The translations under genes were made by a program, and so were the position numbers. From Chloracidobacterium sp. (GTDB lineage: Bacteria > Acidobacteriota > Blastocatellia > Chloracidobacteriales > Chloracidobacteriaceae), in contig JANWUV010000002.1 of assembly GCA_025057975.1 (NCBI GenBank), positions 124,001 through 188,000 of the forward strand: a DNA stretch of 64,000 nucleotides, written 5' to 3'. Positions 29,246 to 38,346 of the stretch are shown piece after piece (position 1 is the stretch's first letter; every line of letters begins with the position of its first letter). Under the pieces are notes generated by a model. It did no database searches, was not told the DNA's origin, and was given only the letters and a program-made list of their open reading frames with translations.

Positions 29246-30256
29246 TCAAACCGGTTGGTTCGTACCGACGGGTGGGACAGGCGACAGGACGCCCCAGAGG
29301 TCATGGAGATGCACGATCCCCTCAACGCGGTCGGCGGCGTCCACGATGATCAAAGACGTAATCCGGTGGTCTTCCATCGCGCGCAGCGCCGCCACCGCTC
29401 GGTCGCCGGCGCGCGCCGTACGTGGTCGCGAATGTCGGGAACGGCGTCCAGCCAGCGCCTGCGTCGCCGTCAACTGCAAAAACACGTCCGGTTGATGCTC
29501 CATCAGGCGTCGCAAGTCGCCGTCGGAAATCACGCCGACCAGTCGCCCTTCAGCGTCCACGACGGTCGTTATGCCGAAACCCTTGCGCGAAATCTCGTGG
29601 ATGATGTCCGGCATCAGCGTCGTCGGCGCGACGCGGGGTACGTCGTCGCCGACGTGCATTACATCGCGCACCCGCAGCAGTTCGCGTCCAAGCTTGCCGC
29701 CGGGATGCCGGGCGGCGAAGTCTTCGGGAGCAAAGCCACGCGCCGCACCGACGGCGACGGCCAGGGCATCCCCTAGCGCCATAGCCGCCGTGGTGGAAGC
29801 CGTCGGAGCAAGGTTGAGCGGACAGGCTTCACTGTCCACCCACGTGAGCAAAACCGCCGTCGCCGCGCGTCCAAGCGTCGAATCGTCACGCCCTAGGACA
29901 GCGATGAGCGGCAACGCCATCCGCCGAAAGCTAGGCAGCAGCCGAACAATTTCGTCCGTCTCGCCACTATGGGAAAACACGAGCAGCACATCTTCTTCGG
30001 TCACGCGCCCAATGTCGCCGTGCGCGGCTTCCGCTGGATGCAGGAAAAACGACGGCGTACCTAGACTGGCGAGCGTCGCCGAGGTCTTGCGCGCAACGAA
30101 GCCGCTTTTGCCCATCCCCAGCGTCACGACATGCCCACGTCCGGCAAGAATAATCTCCACGGCGCGGTCAAAGTCGGCGTTCAAGCGGTCTACCAGACGC
30201 GCGACGGCTTCCGCTTCAACCCGCAGCACCTGCCGTCCACGTTCGAGATGTGTCAT
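29246..30256 (-). CDS. kdsD: Arabinose-5-phosphate isomerase (KpsF/GutQ/KdsD family)
   Basis: A 336-residue protein with an N-terminal SIS sugar isomerase domain (VVTLGMGKSGFVARKTSATLASLGTP is at about 42-67, then HPAEAAHGDIG and FSHSGETDEIVRLLP) and two C-terminal CBS domains from about 210 on. It converts ribulose 5-phosphate to arabinose 5-phosphate, the precursor of Kdo in lipopolysaccharide, so the cell probably has a Gram-negative envelope. The start codon overlaps the stop of the small upstream gene by four bases. Confidence 0.92.
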   Translation of the reverse strand: MTHLERGRQVLRVEAEAVARLVDRLNADFDRAVEIILAGRGHVVTLGMGKSGFVARKTSATLASLGTPSFFLHPAEAAHGDIGRVTEEDVLLVFSHSGETDEIVRLLPSFRRMALPLIAVLGRDDSTLGRAATAVLLTWVDSEACPLNLAPTASTTAAMALGDALAVAVGAARGFAPEDFAARHPGGKLGRELLRVRDVMHVGDDVPRVAPTTLMPDIIHEISRKGFGITTVVDAEGRLVGVISDGDLRRLMEHQPDVFLQLTATQALAGRRSRHSRPRTARAGDRAVAALRAMEDHRITSLIIVDAADRVEGIVHLHDLWGVLSPVPPVGTNQPV

Positions 30257-30555
30257 GCGTTGTCCTTCTTGTCCTTGTCCGCGTCATGACGGCCAAGCTC
30301 AATCATGGCTTCGGCGCGGGCGTAGCGTCCGCCGACTTTGCCGGCCATTTCACCCAAGTCAGTGTCCAGTCGGTCAAGCTCGCCGAGCATTCGCGCCAAT
30401 CCGGGACTGAGATTCGCGACTTCAGCCGACGAAGCAGGGGCGTCGCGCAAAAGCTGAAGTTGTTCCATGAAGGCGCGCTCTTCGTCGGTCAGTGTCCCCT
30501 TGTACTGCTTCAACAGGAGGGCGTTGTACTGGGCTTGTTGTTCCGGGGTCAGCAT
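30253..30555 (-). CDS. Small helical protein of unknown function
   Basis: A 100-residue, charged, probably all-helical soluble protein, opening MLTPEQQAQYNALLLKQY and ending in a Lys/Asp-rich tail. No signal peptide, membrane segment or known motif is seen. Its stop overlaps the kdsD start (ATGA) and it begins 40 bases after sbcC, so it is probably cotranscribed. The opening residues resemble the small zinc-free dksA-like or scaffold proteins only in composition, and I assign no function. Confidence 0.65.
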   Translation of the reverse strand: MLTPEQQAQYNALLLKQYKGTLTDEERAFMEQLQLLRDAPASSAEVANLSPGLARMLGELDRLDTDLGEMAGKVGGRYARAEAMIELGRHDADKDKKDNA

Positions 30556-30595
30556 CGGCGTTCTCCTCGAAAACGGCGGCGCTCAGTGTGGTCAT

Positions 30596-33500
30596 TTAGC
30601 CGCCGATGATAAAGACTTGGCTGGCGCCGCGTCCATTCGGTCTAACCTCAACTCGGTAGCCAATCCGCTCAGTCAGTTCTGGGATGTGGGAAATCACTCC
30701 AATCTGGCGGCCAGTCGCCTGCAACTGGTCAAGCATCCCCAAGGCGACTTCAAGCGATTGCGAATCGAGCGTGCCGAAGCCTTCGTCAATAAACAGCGAC
30801 TCAACCACCACTCTGTTGGCGGACATCGCCGACAGTCCCAGCGCGAGCGCGAGTGAGATCAGAAACGTCTCGCCGCCCGACAGCGTGGTGATGGGACGAA
30901 CAGCGTCAGCCATGGCGTGGTCAATGACCTGTAGCTCCAGCTCTGCCCCTCGAACCGGCGCAAGCCGGTAACGCTGACGAAGCTGCTGCAAATAGTGGTT
31001 GGCGTGGTCAAGCAAAGTTTGGAAACGTAGGCTCTGAGCGAACAGGCGAAACTTCTTGCCGTCCGCCGAGCCGATCACGTCATTGAGTTTCGCCCAAACT
31101 TCGTACGTCGCGCGCTGTGCTTTGATTTTTTCGGCTAGGTCCAAAGCGCGGCGGCGGAGTTCGTCATCTTGCCGGAGCCGTTCGGCAAGCGCGCCAATTG
31201 CCTTGTTGGCTTCGGCGATTTGCACATCCAGTTCTGCAAGCCTGGATTCAACATCGGCATGCAGCATGGTCAGTGGGTTTGACGCTAAGTGCGCGTCAAG
31301 CTCGCGTTGTTTGCTTTCAAGCGCGCCCTTGGCGGCGACACAGGCGTGATCAAGCGCCTCGATGCGCGCTTTCAATGCCTGTCGTTCAGCAACTGGAACA
31401 GACAACAATGCATTCAGTTCTTCAACGTCTAGGCCGGCAGCGGCGAGCGCCGCATCCAGCGCCATACGCGCGTCGGCGGCCTCTTGGGCAGCTATGGCGC
31501 ACTGCGCTTCGGCTGCCTTAAGAGCGGTTTCGGCGGCGACTTTGCGACTCGCAGCTTCGGTCAATTTTTGACGCGCGTCATCCAGCCGACGGTCGGTTTC
31601 GTGAAGCGCGTCGTCAAGCGCCTTGACCACTTCCGCCGTCGGCTTTCCATCGAGTAGCGCGGCGCGTGACCGGCGATGTTGCTCAAGTTCGGCGGCGACG
31701 GCGGCGCGTTCGTCTTCAGCTTGTTCGCGCGTTGTTTGAGCCGCGTGGTACGCCGACTGCCGGCCGGCGATGTCGCGTTCGATGTCGCTGCGGCGCGTCA
31801 AAGCGGCCTGCCGGCTTTGCTCCGTGGCCTCCCACGCTTTGACAAGCGCCTGCGCCCATTCAAAGAAGGCGTCGGCGTCCGCATCCAGCTTCACCCGCCA
31901 CTCGGCTTCCCACGCAAAAGCCGGCTCAAGCGCCTGAAGCGCCTGTTCACGTTGCGCCGTTTGCGACTCGCGTCGGGTTCGGCAAAGCCTCCAGTCGCCT
32001 TCCAGGCGTTGTTTTTCGGCTTCGAGGCGTTGCAACGCTTCCTGCGCCGACTGCGCTTGGGCGCTGAGTTGGTTGACGCGGTCTTGAGCCGCATCGCGTT
32101 CGCTGCGCGCCGCTTCGTAGGCGTTTTCATCCTCGTCAAGCTTGGCTTTTTCGGCGGTGAGCCGCCCAAAAGCGGCTTCTAGGCTCGCCTGCGCACGAGG
32201 GTCGAGCGGCGACGCCGGGAAGCCGGATGGGCGCAACGTCTCCCACTGTACGCATTGGCTTTGCCGACGGGCTTCGGCTGCGGCAAGACGTTCCTGCCCA
32301 GCCTTGGCGCTGGTTTCCTCGGCGGCGATATGTTTTTCAACTTGTCGGAGCTCGGCGTCGCGCGCAGCAAGCGCCTGCTGCGCTGCGTCAAGCTCACTTT
32401 TGAGGCGGGCGACCAACTCGCTCGGTGGGGCTGGTTGGTCAGCGTCCGGGTGCTCGGTTGAGCCGCACAACGGGCAGGGTTTTCCGGGGAACAACAGGTC
32501 GGGGCGGCGTGCAGCCAGTTCTTCCGTCGCTTGCGCCAAGCGCAGTTCTTGTTCGCGCGCGTTCCTCTCCGCTTCAAGCGCCCTGCGACCGCCGGTTAGT
32601 TCAGCGTGTTGTTGCTTGAGCCGGGCAAGGGCGTTTTGGGCGGCGCGGACATCGCGTTCAGCGGCGGCGCGGTCGGCTTCCGCCTGGACAGCTTCCTCCC
32701 ACAGTCGCTTGAGTCGTTCCAGCCTCTTTTGCTGCTCCTCAAGTTGACGCCGTGTTTCCTGTCGCGCCGCGGGCGACCGCACTGCCTGAAGCGCCTCAAA
32801 CACCTGCGTCGCAGAGGAGAGCGCCGCCGTCGCTGCTTCCAGTTGCACGTTCGCTTCCCGAACGATCTGCCGCGCCTGCTCAAGCGCATCCGTGAGCGTC
32901 CCTATCGCTTCGCCTAGTTGCGCTTCTTCGTCCGACAATCGAACAATTTCCCGACTGGCGGCGGCGTAGGCCTGGATGTCGCGCTCCCACAGCGACGATT
33001 GTCTGACCAGTGTTTCCAAATGCCCCTGTGCGGCAAGCCACTGGTTGGCCCGTCCGATGGCTTCGTCAACTTCAGCTCGTTCAAGGACGGCCTCTTCAAG
33101 CTTGGCATGTGCGTCCCGTTCCCGCCGAGCGGCTTCTTCGCAGCGGCGCTCGACCTCCGCGTGTCGCTTGGCGGCTTCGGCAAGCCGCACGTCAAGCGCG
33201 CGCGCCTGCTCAAATTCCGGTTGCTTGGCTTCGCGCTCGGCTTGGATGGCGCGTAATTGTTCCTCAGCTTCCTGTGCTTGACTTTGCGCTTCAGCGAACG
33301 CCTCGCCTGCGGCGCTAAGCCGCTCCACAGCGGCGGCTTGCTGCGCGGCGGCCTCATCGTACGCCTCACGCGCCCGAAGACAGCGTTCCGAAAGATGACG
33401 CAAGCCTTCGGCCTGCTCGATTCGCGCCAGATACGCAGCGTCTCCGTCAGCCTCCTGGCGCGCTTCCACGGCGGCTTGGTGCGCAGCTTTGGCCTCCCGG

Positions 33501-34336
33501 AGATCGCGCTCAAGCGTGTCCCGCCGCGCGCACCACTGTCGCGCGGCTTCATAAGTTTGCCGCTCATCTGTGAGCCGTCGGCGTTGTTCTTCACGAGCTT
33601 CTTTTTCCGCCTGCGCCGCCGCCCGCTCATCGTCAGAAAGCAGCTGAAGCCCACCCGCTTCGGCTTCCAGCGCAGCGAGTTTCGCCTTTTCGGACTTCTC
33701 GCGCTCGTGGGCGGCTTTGGAGAGATCGGCATAGAGCTGAGTGTTGGTCAGTGCTTCCAAGATTTGGGCTCGTTCGTCCGCGCTGGCTTTGAGAAACGCG
33801 GCGAAGTCACCCTGCGCCAGCAGAACCGACCGACAAAACTGCTCGTAGGTCAGCCCGACCTCGTTGGCAATCAAGGCGCGAGTCGCTTCTTTTTGATGCT
33901 CGGTTTTTGATTCACCTTTGGTCAGGTCAAAAAACTCGCTCTTTACATCCTGAAACTTGCCTGTCGCTTTGCCGCGCGCCCGCCGGACACTCCACCTTGC
34001 CCGCCAGCAACGGTTGTCGTAGCCGACGAAATCCACTTCGGCAAAGGCTTCCGCTGCGCCGCGTCGGACGATGTGACGAACGTCAGTGATGGTCAGCCCA
34101 TCCTCCTCCGAGGCGTCTGCGTCGTCGGGTACGCGGTAGCCGCCGCGTTCGCCCTTGACACGCGGCACACGGCCGTAGAGCGCCAAACACATGGCGTCCA
34201 GCAGCGTGCTTTTGCCCGCTCCGGTCGGCCCTGTAATGGCGAATAGTCCGGCTTGGGCAAGCGGGCCGTCGGCAAGCGACACATCAAATTCGGTCAGTGA
34301 GGCTAGATTGCGGCCGCGAATGGCGAGAATTTTCAT
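30596..34336 (-). CDS. sbcC: Nuclease SbcCD subunit C
   Basis: A 1246-residue SMC-like ATPase (Rad50 homologue). The N-terminal ATPase half begins MKILAIRGRNLASLTEFDV with Walker A ITGPTGAGKSTLLDAMCLALYG. Two very long coiled coils flank the zinc hook, CPLCGS, near residue 624. The C-terminal half has the signature motif TLSGGETFLISLALALGLS and Walker B VESLFIDEGFGTLD. With SbcD it opens and trims DNA hairpins and protein-blocked ends. ATG 34336 is used, seven bases after the sbcD stop; an upstream extension in frame is not part of the family. Confidence 0.95.
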   Translation of the reverse strand: MKILAIRGRNLASLTEFDVSLADGPLAQAGLFAITGPTGAGKSTLLDAMCLALYGRVPRVKGERGGYRVPDDADASEEDGLTITDVRHIVRRGAAEAFAEVDFVGYDNRCWRARWSVRRARGKATGKFQDVKSEFFDLTKGESKTEHQKEATRALIANEVGLTYEQFCRSVLLAQGDFAAFLKASADERAQILEALTNTQLYADLSKAAHEREKSEKAKLAALEAEAGGLQLLSDDERAAAQAEKEAREEQRRRLTDERQTYEAARQWCARRDTLERDLREAKAAHQAAVEARQEADGDAAYLARIEQAEGLRHLSERCLRAREAYDEAAAQQAAAVERLSAAGEAFAEAQSQAQEAEEQLRAIQAEREAKQPEFEQARALDVRLAEAAKRHAEVERRCEEAARRERDAHAKLEEAVLERAEVDEAIGRANQWLAAQGHLETLVRQSSLWERDIQAYAAASREIVRLSDEEAQLGEAIGTLTDALEQARQIVREANVQLEAATAALSSATQVFEALQAVRSPAARQETRRQLEEQQKRLERLKRLWEEAVQAEADRAAAERDVRAAQNALARLKQQHAELTGGRRALEAERNAREQELRLAQATEELAARRPDLLFPGKPCPLCGSTEHPDADQPAPPSELVARLKSELDAAQQALAARDAELRQVEKHIAAEETSAKAGQERLAAAEARRQSQCVQWETLRPSGFPASPLDPRAQASLEAAFGRLTAEKAKLDEDENAYEAARSERDAAQDRVNQLSAQAQSAQEALQRLEAEKQRLEGDWRLCRTRRESQTAQREQALQALEPAFAWEAEWRVKLDADADAFFEWAQALVKAWEATEQSRQAALTRRSDIERDIAGRQSAYHAAQTTREQAEDERAAVAAELEQHRRSRAALLDGKPTAEVVKALDDALHETDRRLDDARQKLTEAASRKVAAETALKAAEAQCAIAAQEAADARMALDAALAAAGLDVEELNALLSVPVAERQALKARIEALDHACVAAKGALESKQRELDAHLASNPLTMLHADVESRLAELDVQIAEANKAIGALAERLRQDDELRRRALDLAEKIKAQRATYEVWAKLNDVIGSADGKKFRLFAQSLRFQTLLDHANHYLQQLRQRYRLAPVRGAELELQVIDHAMADAVRPITTLSGGETFLISLALALGLSAMSANRVVVESLFIDEGFGTLDSQSLEVALGMLDQLQATGRQIGVISHIPELTERIGYRVEVRPNGRGASQVFIIGG

Positions 34337-34343
34337 AGCGTCT

Positions 34344-35588
34344 TCAGAGTGACAGCGAGGTTTCCGGCGCACACTCCCGCTGCGTTTGCTCAAGAAGTTC
34401 CCGAAAGGCGTTGCACAGCGCCGGCGGCGGCTCGTCTTTGTACTTTGTCCGATAGCACCGAAGAAAAACGTCGCTTGGCTGAAGATCGTGCAAGTTTTGA
34501 ATGGGCGCATCGGCGGGCGGCGTGTCACCGCGCTGCGGATAAGCGACGTGGATGGCGACGATTTCCACTGCTTTGTCTTCAACGGCTTTATCAATGTCCG
34601 CCTTTAGGGTTGGCTGCGGCTGATCAACCGCAACGTGGACCTCCACAAGCGGCGGCAGGCGACCATCGTCATCCGACTTTTGCGGGAGTTGACGCAAAGC
34701 CTCCAAGATGACCTGAAGCGGGGCTGCACCCTGCTTGGGAATTCGGTGCAAATCGCGCGCGCGCGGAATGGGCAGCGGCGTGATGCGGACACGCTCGCCG
34801 TCCAAGTCAACGAGAACAACTCGGTGTTTGTAGTGACGTTCGTTCATCGAAAGCGGCAATGGTGAGCCGCTGTAGCGGACGTGCTTTTTTCCGGCGACGC
34901 GCTGCGCCCTGTGAAGGTGGCCCAGCGCGACATAGGCGACATCAGGTGGAAACAGCTCAACCGGCAGGGCGTCCAGATTGCCACGCTGGATGGCCCGCTC
35001 GGTGTCAGAAACCTTGCCGTTGACCATGAAGGCATGCCCCATGGCGACTAACGCCTGTCCCGCTTGGCGTTTTTGGCGGGCGACGTCAAAGCATTCGGCG
35101 TAGAGCGCCATCACACCCTGGACCAAATCGCCCGACGCGCCGACATCGAACGGACGAACGAAAGGCATGGCGACACACCACGCAGCGACCTCGCCATTGG
35201 TATTGGTCAGCGGGACGAGCAGGCGCTCGAAGTCGAGGGTTTTGTCGCCGCGGCGCGGGACGCCTCCGACGACCCGTACGTTGAACGCCGCCAGCAAATC
35301 AGCCGGCGCGTCAAGGCGACCGGCTGAATCGTGATTGCCGCCGATGACGACGACATCCAGCTTGGGCAGCCGGGCGCGGCACTTGGCAAGGAAGTCATAG
35401 TACAGCCTTTGCGCCGCAGCGGGTGGGTTGGCGGCGTCAAAGACGTCGCCGGCAATCAACAGCGCATCCACCCGCTCGCGTTCAAGGACACCAAGCAACC
35501 AGTCGAGAAAACAAGCCTGCTCGGCGTCGCGCGAAACAACGCCCAGGGTTGCGCCAAGATGCCAGTCTGCTGTGTGCAGCAAGCGCAT
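34344..35588 (-). CDS. sbcD: Nuclease SbcCD subunit D
   Basis: A 414-residue Mre11-type metallophosphoesterase. Motifs: RLLHTADWHLGATLG (D, H), LIAGDVFDAANPP, VVIGGNHDSAGRL, and GHAFMVNG followed by VALGHLHRAQ for the metal site. The C-terminal capping domain follows. It acts with SbcC and lies upstream in the same operon. It starts 12 bases after the stop of a response regulator gene. Confidence 0.95.
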   Translation of the reverse strand: MRLLHTADWHLGATLGVVSRDAEQACFLDWLLGVLERERVDALLIAGDVFDAANPPAAAQRLYYDFLAKCRARLPKLDVVVIGGNHDSAGRLDAPADLLAAFNVRVVGGVPRRGDKTLDFERLLVPLTNTNGEVAAWCVAMPFVRPFDVGASGDLVQGVMALYAECFDVARQKRQAGQALVAMGHAFMVNGKVSDTERAIQRGNLDALPVELFPPDVAYVALGHLHRAQRVAGKKHVRYSGSPLPLSMNERHYKHRVVLVDLDGERVRITPLPIPRARDLHRIPKQGAAPLQVILEALRQLPQKSDDDGRLPPLVEVHVAVDQPQPTLKADIDKAVEDKAVEIVAIHVAYPQRGDTPPADAPIQNLHDLQPSDVFLRCYRTKYKDEPPPALCNAFRELLEQTQRECAPETSLSL

Positions 35589-35600
35589 GGCTCGCCGGCG

Positions 35601-36335
35601 TCACACGTTCGTTGGTGAACTTGGGGCAGTTGCATACTCAAACTTATAGCCCTGCCCCCAGACCGTCTGGATGTAAACCGGACGGCTTGGAACCGGCTCA
35701 ATCTTAGCCCGCAGCCGCGCAATATGAGGGTCAACATTGCGCAGGTAGCCTTCTTCGTTCCGCAACTCGTCCAGCAGTCGGTCGCGGGAGAAGACCTGCC
35801 CAGGCCGCCGCGCCATTGTCAGTAATATGCGGAACTCCGTCGGCGTCAGATCAATCGGTTTGCCGTTGCGAATGACGCGGCGGCGAATCACGTCAATCGA
35901 GAGATCACCGCGCACGAGGATTTCCTCAAACTCTGGGACGAAGGCATGCCGCCGCAGAATGGCTTGCAGCCGTGCGCCGAGTTCCAGCATGTTGAACGGC
36001 TTGGTGAGGTAATCGTCGCCGCCGTACGCAAAGCCGCGCAGGCGGGTGTCCAATTCGCTGTCTGTTGATAGAAACAGAATCGGCGACTGAATCCCGCACT
36101 CACGGAGTTGACGGCAGATTTGCAGACCGTCAAGGTCAGGCATGACAACGTCGAGAATAATCGCCTGCGGTCGGTGCCGTGTCGCTAACTCAATTGCTTC
36201 CCGTGCCGTGGCCGCTTCCATCACGGCGAAGTTCTGTCCGCTTAGGTAGGCCCCAATCGTCAGGCGAATCGTTGGGTCGTCGTCAACAATCAGCACGGTG
36301 GGTTTGGTGATGTCGGTCTGGGTCATTTCGGTCAT
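35601..36335 (-). CDS. OmpR/PhoB-family response regulator
   Basis: A 244-residue regulator. The N-terminal receiver domain has TVLIVDDDPTIRL, the phosphate-accepting aspartate in IILDVVMPDLDGLQ, and FGGDDYLTKPFNM-like AYGGDDYLTKPFN. The C-terminal winged helix has DVIRRRVIRNGKPIDLTPTEFRILLTMARRPGQVFSRDRLLDEL and ends YIQTVWGQGYKFE. No histidine kinase is adjacent. It precedes sbcD by 12 bases, so it may be cotranscribed with the sbcDC genes. ATG 36335 and ATG 36326 are both possible starts. Confidence 0.9.
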   Translation of the reverse strand: MTEMTQTDITKPTVLIVDDDPTIRLTIGAYLSGQNFAVMEAATAREAIELATRHRPQAIILDVVMPDLDGLQICRQLRECGIQSPILFLSTDSELDTRLRGFAYGGDDYLTKPFNMLELGARLQAILRRHAFVPEFEEILVRGDLSIDVIRRRVIRNGKPIDLTPTEFRILLTMARRPGQVFSRDRLLDELRNEEGYLRNVDPHIARLRAKIEPVPSRPVYIQTVWGQGYKFEYATAPSSPTNV

Positions 36336-36505
36336 AAGCGTCTCGTTTTTGGAGTTTGGATAAAGGGCTGTCTCGCCGCTTTCGAGCGGTGGATTGAGCG
36401 TTCGGCTCACGTTGTCGCCGCGCCGCTTAGCACTTGTGCTACAAAGCGGCTGTACGTTCTGGGGGTTACCCTGCCTTATTCCTTACGCCCGGAGGTCTTT
36501 CTGTC

Positions 36506-37558
36506 ATGATCGGAGAAATTGAGCGCCTGCTCGGCGACGAAGCGGAAGCATTGCTGACCTATCGCGCCAAAGGCATTCCCGCCGAACATTTACATCTACC
36601 AGGCCCGGATTTTGTAGATCGGGTTTTCGCCCTATCCGACCGTTCGCCGCAAGTATTGCGTAGCTTGCAGCAACTCTTCAACCATGGCCGATTAGCCGGA
36701 ACAGGTTACATGTCCATCCTGCCGGTTGACCAAGGGGTTGAGCATAGCGCTGGCGCTTCATTTGCGCCCAATCCGATCTACTTCGACGGTGAGAACATCA
36801 TCAAACTCGCCATCGAAGGCGGTTGTAACGCAGTGGCGACGACGTTCGGCGTCCTTGGTTTCGCTGCGCGCAAATATGCACACAAAATCCCCTTCATCGT
36901 CAAAATCAACCACAATGAGTTTCTGTCCTACCCGAACAAGTACGACCAAGTGATGTTTGGGCAGGTCAAACAAGCGTGGAATCTGGGCGCAGTGGCGGTC
37001 GGCGCAACCATTTATTTCGGCTCGGCGGAATCCAGCCGTCAGATTCAAGAAGTTTCCGAGGCGTTTCAGGCGGCGCATGAACTGGGGATGGCGACGATTT
37101 TGTGGTGCTACACGCGCAACGCCGCATTCAAAACCGCCGAAAAGGATTACCACGTCGCCGCCGACCTGACCGGGCAGGCCAACCATTTGGGTGTGACGCT
37201 TCAAGCCGACATCGTCAAGCAAAAACTACCGGAAAACAACGGCGGCTATGAGGCGCTCAAATTCGGTAAGACACACAAGAAGGTCTATACCGAACTGGCG
37301 ACCGATCATCCCATTGAATGGACGCGCTATCAGGTGGCGAACTGCTACATGGGGCGGGCCGGTCTCATCAACAGCGGCGGCGCGTCAGGCGACAACGATT
37401 TTGCGGAAGCCGTTCGCACAGCCGTTATCAACAAACGCGCTGGCGGGATGGGACTTATTTCCGGGCGCAAAGCGTTCCAGCGGCCGATGGCGGAAGGCGT
37501 CAAGCTCCTGAACCTCATTCAGGATGTTTATCTTGCGCCGGAAGTGACCATTGCGTGA
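36506..37558 (+). CDS. fbaB: Class I fructose-bisphosphate aldolase (FbaB/DhnA type)
   Basis: A 350-residue aldolase of the archaeal-type class I family, with the TIM-barrel blocks [41 protein letters not shown] (Schiff-base lysine), [34 protein letters not shown] and [12 protein letters not shown]. It cleaves or forms fructose 1,6-bisphosphate through a lysine Schiff base and needs no metal. ATG 36506 follows GGAGG at a spacing of 10. Its stop overlaps the GTG start of the next gene. Confidence 0.93.
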   Translation: MIGEIERLLGDEAEALLTYRAKGIPAEHLHLPGPDFVDRVFALSDRSPQVLRSLQQLFNHGRLAGTGYMSILPVDQGVEHSAGASFAPNPIYFDGENIIKLAIEGGCNAVATTFGVLGFAARKYAHKIPFIVKINHNEFLSYPNKYDQVMFGQVKQAWNLGAVAVGATIYFGSAESSRQIQEVSEAFQAAHELGMATILWCYTRNAAFKTAEKDYHVAADLTGQANHLGVTLQADIVKQKLPENNGGYEALKFGKTHKKVYTELATDHPIEWTRYQVANCYMGRAGLINSGGASGDNDFAEAVRTAVINKRAGGMGLISGRKAFQRPMAEGVKLLNLIQDVYLAPEVTIA

Positions 37559-38346
37559 GCCTAGCGCCTTATCTCAGTTTCGTCATCCCAGCCTACAACG
37601 AAGCCGAGCGAATCGCGCCGACGCTGACCGGCGTCGGCGCATATTTCCGCCACCAGCAGGGCGGTGTGGAAGTCATCGTCGTGGACGACGGCTCAACCGA
37701 TGCAACGGCGGTGATCGTCGCCAAGATGCAGCCTTTACTTGCCGCTCAGGGCCTGGCGCTTTACCTCCTACGCAACCCTGGCAACCACGGCAAGGGGTAC
37801 AGCGTTCGTCGCGGTTTTCTACAAGCGCGCGGCGACGTGGTGGTGTTTTCGGACGCTGACCTTTCAACGCCGTTAACCGAAACGCCAAAGCTGCTTGGTC
37901 CGCTTGAGCGCGGCGAGTGCGAGGCGGTCATCGGTTCGCGCGACCTACCCGACTCGCAGATTGGCGTTCACCAGTCGCCGTGGCGCGAGTTCGCCGGGCG
38001 CAGCTTCAACCGCTTTGTGCGCCTGCTGACCGGCTTGCCCTACGCCGACACCCAGTGCGGCTTTAAGGCGTTTCGGCGCGAGGTCTTCACGCCCATCTTT
38101 CGCGCGCAACGGACAACGGGTTTCGCCTTCGATGTGGAGATTCTCTACCTCGCCCGTAAGGCTGGCGTGCGCGTTCTGGAAATTCCGGTCGTCTGGAACC
38201 ATGCCGAAGGCTCGAAGGTCGGGTTGAACTGGCGTTCCATCAAACCGTTCTGGGATGTCGCGGCGCTTTGTTGGCGCGACTGGCGGGGGGGTTACGCCGA
38301 ACTGTCGGCGACGCCCTTCCCTTCCCTGTCAGGTTGCACAAAATGA
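37555..38346 (+). CDS. Family 2 glycosyltransferase, dolichyl-phosphate glucose synthase-like
   Basis: A 263-residue GT2 enzyme: [48 protein letters not shown] with a D-x-D-type metal site, [23 protein letters not shown] and [21 protein letters not shown]. These match bacterial ALG5-type polyprenyl-phosphate glycosyltransferases. The start is GTG 37555 in the sequence GTGA overlapping the aldolase stop, so the genes are coupled. The last 55 bases overlap the thiL gene on the opposite strand. Confidence 0.85.
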   Translation: MSLAPYLSFVIPAYNEAERIAPTLTGVGAYFRHQQGGVEVIVVDDGSTDATAVIVAKMQPLLAAQGLALYLLRNPGNHGKGYSVRRGFLQARGDVVVFSDADLSTPLTETPKLLGPLERGECEAVIGSRDLPDSQIGVHQSPWREFAGRSFNRFVRLLTGLPYADTQCGFKAFRREVFTPIFRAQRTTGFAFDVEILYLARKAGVRVLEIPVVWNHAEGSKVGLNWRSIKPFWDVAALCWRDWRGGYAELSATPFPSLSGCTK

